Shown: piece by piece, positions 58,360 to 64,000 of the stretch
Position numbering within the stretch: the first letter of the stretch is position 1
Layout of the letters: each line of letters starts with the position of its first letter
Source: Arsenophonus melophagi
Lineage (GTDB): Bacteria; Pseudomonadota; Gammaproteobacteria; Enterobacterales; Enterobacteriaceae
DNA length: 64,000 bases
NCBI GenBank assembly: GCA_032378655.1
Contig: JAVYJS010000004.1
Span: 32,306-96,305 of the forward strand
Reading direction: 5' to 3'
The notes under the pieces: generated by a model
Databases searched by the model: none
The model's input: only the letters and a program-made list of their open reading frames with translations
Told to the model about the DNA's origin: nothing
Translations under genes and position numbers: made by a program

Positions 58360-59726
58360 AAAGTAAATAAACCTCTTAATGTAATCAGTTACTTTGATTT
58401 TTATGTTATCATAAATAGTAATAGAAAGATGAAAGCAACTAATTAATGAATAATTCTGTTATTTTTGCGTGTTTTAAACAAAATAAATCAGTCACTCTAT
58501 AATTTTATCAATTTTCTTCATTTCATGTTTTAGTAACATTTATATTATTAGTTTAAATAAGGCTTATTCTTGCATCGAAAACATTTTGCGCTATATCAGC
58601 GCACTAATTGAGTTAAAGCCTTTAAAATTTATAATAACCTAAATTCTTTGTTTTAATATCTTTTAAAGATATATGGAATATTGCATGATGAACTTTCATT
58701 GTTTGAATAAACTGCTATCCAGAGTTTTAATATAACCTATATTAACTTTAGTAATAATTAGGTAATGGATTTTTGCATTTCGTCAGTGCTGAATCTATGA
58801 AAGTAACTTACTTTTAGTACCAAAACACCGGAATGTCTACTTTATTAATTGAAATGATTCAAATAATTATTAAAATAATATATTTATGTTATCTAAATTA
58901 ATAGAAAGGATTAATTTACCGCTTTGATTGCAATAGTAACTATTGCAATCTGTTATACATGAACAGTGCTATCATAAATAGCAAAGGAAGGAAATTTGTA
59001 TAGATTTACATATTTTGCCTGATTTATAAAAAAAAAATTGTTATAAACCTGCTATACTTTTTCCTTGCCATAAAAAAGTATTTCATCTAGTGAAATACAC
59101 AATCGGGAATTTTGTAGTGCTTATTTTAGACGAGCACTGTGTATTATAACCTTGACAAAGGCAAAGTGCCTTCATAAAATTAACTGATATTAATTCAAGT
59201 AGGATATCTTTTATGCTTAAATTATAAGCGATTGTGCTTCTTAATGCCGTAAGAAGCACCTTAAGTTATCTTGTAGTCTGTTAATAATCCAATGATAAAA
59301 TTTCTTAGTCAAGGCTAAGAACAGATGAATAATTATCTCAGAATGATTGATTTTAATCATATAAATTTTTTGTTTGACTCCATCTTTCTGTTTTCCTAAC
59401 ATTAAAAATTAGTTGTTCTGATATGTTTATAGATTGGCATTAATCAGAATAATAACAAATAAGTGATCGATAACAATTATTGTAGATAGTGGTACATGGT
59501 CGAGCAGAAAATGCTACCAAAGAAATCTCTTTTCCTTATTATATTAGTACATTATAGGGAAAAGAGATTTCATAAAATATTAATCATGGTTAAAGCATGA
59601 TGCCACTATAGATTTATTAGCTTTTCTATGGAGTTCATTGCATCTTTTTATCTTTAAATCTAGATTTTTATCAACTTCTACTTTGGTAAGTTATTATTAA
59701 TAATAATAATGTATGAAATATTTCAA
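58360..59726. other. Gap between fldA and gor
   Basis: No intact gene. Upstream of fldA on the minus strand near 58650-58565 a frame with NKEF and TQLVR*YS weakly resembles the C-terminus of YbfE, the E. coli neighbour, too faint to list as a gene. Hairpins: 12-bp arms at 58926-58950, 9-bp arms at 59234-59259 and 14-bp arms at 59522-59571. The chromosomal order changes between fldA and gor, so a rearrangement joint lies here. Confidence 0.6.
59522..59571. repeat. Inverted repeat, 14-bp perfect arms, 22-base loop
   Basis: Arms 59522-59535 and 59558-59571. It lies 155 bp past the gor stop and may end the gor transcript. Confidence 0.9.
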
Positions 59727-61109
59727 TCATAACTTCTGATCTTGGTAAGAAGGACATGATTTCATGGTAACAAACTCCTCAGCTATTGTTGGATGAATTG
59801 CTAAAGTATTATCAAAATCTTGTTTTGTGGCTCCCATTTGAAAAGCAACGGCAAAACCTTGTAATATTTCGTCCATGCTAAAACCGATACCATGAATACC
59901 AACTATTTTTTCTTTCTTACCAACACAAACTAATTTCATACTAAAACGTTGACGATACGCTGTTACCGCTGTATACATTGAAACAAAAGAAGACTGATAT
60001 ATTTTAATTTTATTATGACCAAATTTATCTATTGCTTGTGGCTCGGTCAAGCCAACTGCGCCTATTGGCGGATGGCTAAATACCACTGTGGGTATATTGC
60101 TATAATCCAAATACTCATCTGGTTTATTATTAAATAAACGCTCAGATAATCTACGCCCAGCCGCTATTGCAACTGGGGTTAATTCGACCGCTCCAGTATT
60201 ATCACCGACTGCATACACGTTTTTTACATTCGTGTTTTGGAATTTATCAACTTTAATATATCCTTTACTATCTCGCTCTATACCAACTAAATCAAGATTT
60301 AAATTATTCGTCATTGGCTTACGACCAATTGCCCATATTAATGTGTCAAAAGTATGTGCTTTGCCATTTTTTAACTGTAAAGTTAAACTACCATCAGCGT
60401 TTTTAATAACAGCTTTTGGAATAGATTCAGTATGCAATATTAACCCTTTATTTTTCATAATTTCAACTAGTGACGTAACAACCATAGGATCAAAATGACG
60501 CAGAGGCGTATAATGACGAACAAATAAATGGACCTCACTGCCCAAGGCATACAACACACCAGCTAATTCAACAGCAATATAACCTGCGCCAACAATAGCA
60601 ACGCGTTTCGGTAACGATGTTAATTGGAAAAACCCATCTGAATCTATTCCGTATTTAGCTCCAGGAATATTAGGCCACTCAGCTATACCTCCTGTAGCAA
60701 TTAGGATATGATCCGCAGTTAACTTCTTACCATTAACCTTGATACTATGCGCATCAATAAAACGTGCAAATCCGTTAATCATTTTCACGTTATTAGTACG
60801 CAAAATCATTTCATAAGACTGTCGCATATGATTAATATACCTTTGTCGGTTAGTAATCAATGTATTCCAATCAAATTGATTGCTCTTAGCATTAAAACCA
60901 TAAGAAGGGCCATAAGCTTGAATTGTATCAGCAACTTGCGCAGCATACCACATGATTTTTTTTGGTACACAACCAACATTAATACATGTTCCACCAAAAG
61001 CTTTTGCTTCAATAATAGCACATTTCTGACCATATATAGCTGCACGATTTATAGAAGCAATTCCACCACTACCGCCACCAATAGCAATATAATTATAATG
61101 TTCATTCAT
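59727..61109 (-). CDS. gor: Glutathione-disulfide reductase
   Basis: Gor reduces glutathione disulfide with NADPH, keeping the cytoplasm reduced. The ATG at 61109 gives 460 residues; E. coli has 450, and the extra residues are a C-terminal tail after FVTMK. FAD motif GGGSGGIAS, redox pair Cys42/Cys47 in GGTCINVGC, NADPH fold GAGYIAVELAG and the C-terminal catalytic HPT...EE region are intact. The frame is open from a TTG at 61124. An inverted repeat covers the upstream ribosome-binding region. Confidence 0.95.
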   Translation of the reverse strand: MNEHYNYIAIGGGSGGIASINRAAIYGQKCAIIEAKAFGGTCINVGCVPKKIMWYAAQVADTIQAYGPSYGFNAKSNQFDWNTLITNRQRYINHMRQSYEMILRTNNVKMINGFARFIDAHSIKVNGKKLTADHILIATGGIAEWPNIPGAKYGIDSDGFFQLTSLPKRVAIVGAGYIAVELAGVLYALGSEVHLFVRHYTPLRHFDPMVVTSLVEIMKNKGLILHTESIPKAVIKNADGSLTLQLKNGKAHTFDTLIWAIGRKPMTNNLNLDLVGIERDSKGYIKVDKFQNTNVKNVYAVGDNTGAVELTPVAIAAGRRLSERLFNNKPDEYLDYSNIPTVVFSHPPIGAVGLTEPQAIDKFGHNKIKIYQSSFVSMYTAVTAYRQRFSMKLVCVGKKEKIVGIHGIGFSMDEILQGFAVAFQMGATKQDFDNTLAIHPTIAEEFVTMKSCPSYQDQKL

Positions 61110-61122
61110 CTTATTTATTTCC

Positions 61123-61163
61123 AACCTCTTAATACCTTATAGACTATAAAGTATTAAGAGGTT
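61123..61163 (-). promoter_or_regulatory. Hairpin at the gor start
   Basis: Arms 61123-61135 and 61151-61163 are perfect (13 bp), with five further pairs inside. In mRNA the stem contains AAGAGG, the best ribosome-binding sequence before gor. It could hide the site or simply be another palindrome. It ends 13 bases before the ATG. Confidence 0.45.
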
Positions 61164-61176
61164 AATACACATTACC

Positions 61177-61223
61177 AATAATTGTATATGGAATAAATTT
61201 TTTTTATTCTATATACAATTATT
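61177..61223. repeat. Inverted repeat, 21-bp arms with one mismatch
   Basis: Arms 61177-61197 and 61203-61223; the mismatch is G facing T. Loop TTTTT. Confidence 0.94.
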
Positions 61224-61497
61224 ATATGCCAATAATTGCCTGCTGTATCTAGACCTAATACTCTATGGAACTATGGTAACACCAGTACGGATTTTATTTT
61301 CAGTCTCTGATATAGACTGATAACGACTATATCGAAACTGTCATGCTGTATTACCCTCACTATTCAGATACACTACTACCATAACGCACTTAATCTTGAA
61401 AAGATTAAAATCATAAATTATGAAAAAAAATTCTTATAACCTTATAAAGTTACGTGAGTCACTAATTAACAATATTATTGCTTACGATTATTGTTTT

Positions 61498-61525
61498 ATA
61501 ATACTACTACTATTAGTAGTATTAT
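61498..61525. repeat. Inverted repeat, 12-bp perfect arms
   Basis: Arms 61498-61509 and 61514-61525 around CTAT. Confidence 0.9.
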
Positions 61526-61580
61526 CTACTCAACTCATTATTCTCCATAGAATAAAAAGAAACATTACAAATTAAAATCG

Positions 61581-61616
61581 AATCTATCTAAGCAATTAAG
61601 ATTGCTTAGATAGATT
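61581..61616. repeat. Inverted repeat, 16-bp perfect arms
   Basis: Arms 61581-61596 and 61601-61616 around TAAG, the same loop as the repeat at 7200. Confidence 0.94.
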
Positions 61617-61761
61617 ATAAATCATTAAAAATTTAATGCATAACTAACATTATGATCTGTATATCAGAAATAAATAATAAAGCATAAAATTAATTTAAAA
61701 GCCACAAAAAGTAAAAAACATTAAATGAGCTACTGATAACTCAGTAAAAAGAACAGTAAGC

Positions 61762-61808
61762 CAATTTATTGCTTACTTCAGAACTTTCTTATGAAGTAAG
61801 CAATAAAT
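61762..61808. repeat. Inverted repeat, 17-bp perfect arms
   Basis: Arms 61762-61778 and 61792-61808 with a 13-base loop, inside the presumed rlmJ remnant. Confidence 0.94.
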
Positions 61809-62085
61809 TTTGAATGACGTAGATGCAAAGAAAACAATTGTTGTTGACAAATAATGTTTAATAAAATTAAAACTATGTGGCTTTATGTATATAAAGAAAA
61901 CAAAATGGTAAAAAACTCATTGGAGGGAAATTATTCGTAGTTATGCATGGTATTCACTTATTCTAAAATAGTGTGTTGACACTATCTACAATGTTTCATT
62001 ACTCTTTTCTTTTTTCGAAAAGCTCTCTAGTGTTATGTTTTTCTTGATTGCGTATGGCTTATTTTAGCTGAAAATCTAAATTTTC

Positions 62086-62145
62086 AAAAAAATGATCTGC
62101 AGTTTCTTCAATAAGAAAAAAATGATCTGCAGTTACTTCAATAAG
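62086..62145. repeat. 30-bp tandem duplication
   Basis: Bases 62086-62115 and 62116-62145 differ at one position only. Confidence 0.94.
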
Positions 62146-62180
62146 TAAGATTGGCAATTACTAGTTTAGCAACCACTCTT

Positions 62181-62210
62181 TATACATATATTCATTATAC
62201 ATATATTCAT
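62181..62210. repeat. Perfect 15-bp tandem duplication
   Basis: TATACATATATTCAT occurs at 62181 and 62196. Confidence 0.94.
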
Positions 62211-62547
62211 TTAGTTAATAACCTGTTTCGTTATTTGCATAATGTTCTTGTCTTATTTGTTTATTAATTACCTGCATCATTACTCTAACATTAACTACAA
62301 TCATAGATTTTTTAAAACAACACTAATTATTTATTGTATATTAAACGTTATTGAATATTCATTCATGGAATGATCAATTTCCAATTGAGACAAAACATAG
62401 TTGAATTATATTTTCTGGTACATTGCTTATTGTTTTCAAAGATTTTGAGGATCTGATCTAATCAACAATTTCACTCCCTTGCTCTCAAAAAACCTCAATT
62501 GCCGATTAAAGCTTTGCAAGATTTAAATTTATTATGATTTTAATACC

Positions 62548-62581
62548 CCTAATCTTATCTAATGAATTAGATAAGATTAGG
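62548..62581. repeat. Inverted repeat, 16-bp perfect arms
   Basis: Arms 62548-62563 and 62566-62581 with GA between them. Confidence 0.94.
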
Positions 62582-63210
62582 TTCAACTATAAACTCTTTA
62601 ATTCATGATATTCATACTAGCTTTAGTACTAAAGCATGATCTGTAAGGTTATTTAAAGATAGCATAAATAATAGGTAAACTTAATTTACTGCTGCTTACA
62701 TTGCAGATTCTATCTCTATTTAAAATTAGTTCTAACTGAAGAAGCTATAAGCACAATTAATCTAATTGCTTTTATTGTTTAGTGTAGACTATTAAAAGCA
62801 ATTGTTTAGTTGCTTCTCATTTAATTATGGTCAATGTCATAATAACCACCATAGCTGATGAAAGTGACGCTTTATTCTTGTAAGTTATACAAGATCTCGC
62901 GCACTTAATGAGTGCATTACTACCCATTAAGTTATTCATTCAATCATCATTCTTAATGAACACTAACCATTTCAGTATATTTAAAATAAGTTAAGTCGTT
63001 GATTAAACGCAGTGAAGTTATAGAAAGTAATATCATAAAAAGGTCATATCAATTGGATTTGTACTACTGAATAAATGGTATTTTATTAGAACTTTTATAG
63101 TTGTAACTGCTTAATGTCTTATTCTATATAGAGTAAATTTTTATAGATTCCAATAACTAAAATCTATTTATTATCTATGTCTAGACATTGTATCTATAGC
63201 AAATATAGGA

Positions 63211-63233
63211 CTTTACATATCTGATATGTAAAG
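63211..63233. repeat. Inverted repeat, 11-bp arms around one base
   Basis: CTTTACATATC and its complement around T. Confidence 0.9.
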
Positions 63234-63286
63234 CTATTATTGCTGCTAAATTTTAATAGCAAGGTCACCTTTCATTTTAAATGAAA

Positions 63287-63335
63287 AACCATCGAAAGGT
63301 AGTGAAATAAATTATTTCACTACCTTTCGATGGTT
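63287..63335. repeat. Inverted repeat, 24-bp perfect arms around one base
   Basis: Arms 63287-63310 and 63312-63335; a 49-base palindrome. Confidence 0.96.
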
Positions 63336-63460
63336 AAAGGATGATTTAAGAAACATTCAGATGTGCTTATTCTAAATACTTCATAGTAATGAAGTATTAT
63401 CTCAAAAGAGATAACATATATTGAATATGATTTTGATCATAATTTTATATAAATATTATT

Positions 63461-63516
63461 TTATAAATTGCTTTTGTTGTTTAATAAGCAAAATAAACAA
63501 TAAAAGCAATTTATTG
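63461..63516. repeat. Inverted repeat, about 21-bp arms with one mismatch
   Basis: Arms 63463-63483 and 63494-63514; the mismatch is G facing T. Confidence 0.92.
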
Positions 63517-63754
63517 AGTAGTTATATTAAAAGCTATAATATTCAAATATAGCTGTTAACAGTTTTCTTATTTTTAACTCAAAACGGCATTTCTTCTTAC
63601 AGTTAAGACCATGTTAAAAGCTGATACAGTATAAGTCTTTTCTACTCTTTTCTTCTTTGAAGAAAGCTATATCTTAGTAGAGATTATTTTTGTATTAATC
63701 ATCCTGTCATACAGATAACTGGATTGTGACATTTTTATGTATTAAACATTAATA

Positions 63755-63796
63755 ATATCTATATGTATAAGCTTTTTGACTTATACATATAGATAT
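63755..63796. repeat. Inverted repeat, 17-bp perfect arms
   Basis: Arms 63755-63771 and 63780-63796 with an 8-base loop. Confidence 0.94.
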
Positions 63797-64000
63797 CAAT
63801 ACTACTAAATTAATGTCTAAAAATTTATGGTTCTAGCATTTCTCTTTTCTATAACCGTTTTATTTTTCAGTTTATTTTCTATTTTCATGCAAAGTCATAA
63901 CTAAACCAATAAGAAATAAACAAAGTACTATAACCTTTATAGTATATTGATAAGTTATGTAATTCCATGAACTATTCAGTATGGTTAATAGAGCATGGTT

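Larger units (their letters stand above)
61190..62035 (-). pseudogene. rlmJ: rlmJ (23S rRNA A2030 methyltransferase) remnant
   Basis: rlmJ lies just upstream of gor in E. coli. At 62020-61985 the decayed frame F....RVMKHCR*C..TILE matches RlmJ FHAGNHADVLKHTVQSLIIE (V, KH and I.E retained). A gene of 280 codons starting there would end about 80 bp before gor, as in E. coli. Only the N-terminal region is recognisable. Confidence 0.45.
61110..64000. other. 2.9-kb gene graveyard upstream of gor
   Basis: No intact gene. By gene order it should hold rlmJ (minus) and prlC (plus), and both leave traces, listed separately. Nine inverted repeats and two tandem duplications make it the most palindrome-rich part of the window. 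Confidence 0.75.
62470..64000 (+). pseudogene. prlC: Possible prlC (oligopeptidase A) remnant, cut by the window end
   Basis: prlC diverges from rlmJ in E. coli. From 62473 the DNA ACT CCC TTG CTC TCA, then CTCAATTGCCG and CAAGATTT, follows the coding for TNPLLTPFELPPFSKI with a missing Asn codon and small indels. Nothing further along was recognised. Tentative. Confidence 0.35.

Noticed and set aside
59080..59180. Region with two small hairpins downstream of gor, considered as a small RNA
   Set aside because: Stems are only 5-6 bp, with no promoter or terminator of note; not distinguishable from background.
5891..63796. Interpreting the inverted repeats as a dispersed repeat family such as REP, BIME or a MITE
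   Set aside because: Arm sequences are unrelated to each other and there are no shared ends or target duplications.
1..64000. CRISPR array, insertion sequence or prophage
   Set aside because: No regularly spaced direct repeats, no transposase, integrase or phage-like gene, and no repeated element with terminal inverted repeats was found.

Overview
The window looks like chromosome of a Gammaproteobacterium of the order Enterobacterales in mid genome decay, most likely a heritable insect endosymbiont. The DNA is AT-rich (about 70% by eye). Only about 33 kb of 64 kb is coding: 39 intact protein genes and 3 tRNA genes. Every intact protein is close to its Escherichia coli namesake. A type II dehydroquinase (aroQ) sits in front of accBC, as in Serratia, Yersinia and Sodalis but not E. 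coli, so the ancestor probably resembled those genera. I see no insertion sequence, prophage, CRISPR array, rRNA or plasmid gene.

Layout. 0.4-5.4 kb: mtn, erpA, hemL, mrcB. 6.5-9.6 kb: dksA, epmA, tusA. 11.7-16.1 kb: rsmD diverging from ftsY-ftsE-ftsX, then rpoH. 17.5-21.7 kb: the minus-strand run aroQ-accB-accC-yhdT-panF. 23.2-25.9 kb: mreBCD. 30.1-33.2 kb: tldD and tldE. 33.7-39.7 kb: minus-strand rapZ, ptsN, lptB-lptA-lptC and kdsD. 42.4-50.6 kb: ibaG, murA, degQ, zapE, rplM-rpsI, sspA. 51.6-51.8 kb: Met-Leu-Gln tRNA operon. 54.8-58.4 kb: glnS, fur, fldA. 59.7-61.1 kb: gor. The retained set covers the cell envelope (peptidoglycan, LPS export, rod shape), division, fatty-acid initiation, heme, translation, stress sigma factor and redox.

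The long gaps are mostly gene graveyards. Using enterobacterial gene order as a guide, I could align gap translations to the missing neighbours. Clear or good cases are gluQ, zntA, prmA, hpf, rpoN, degS, yhcB, sspB and rlmJ. Tentative cases are sfsA, maf/yhdE, ptsO, yjgA, mlaF and prlC. Functional consequences follow: sigma-54 and its hibernation factor are gone while ptsN and rapZ remain; DegS is gone while DegQ remains; SspB is gone while SspA remains; kdsC and the mla system are gone while kdsD and lptABC remain.

The most unusual feature is structural. The noncoding half carries about 35 long inverted repeats, with arms of 15-27 bp (nearly all perfect) and very short loops. Their sequences are unrelated to one another and almost all lie in gaps or pseudogenes. 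In the degS pseudogene one pair coincides with extra DNA relative to the ancestral reading frame, and one arm is the ancestral coding sequence. This suggests the repeats arise by local inverted copying (template switching) in DNA no longer under selection. A few may be functional, mainly those at lptB/rpoN, rpsI/sspA, upstream of glnS and in front of gor. Short tandem duplications of 14-31 bp occur in the same DNA.
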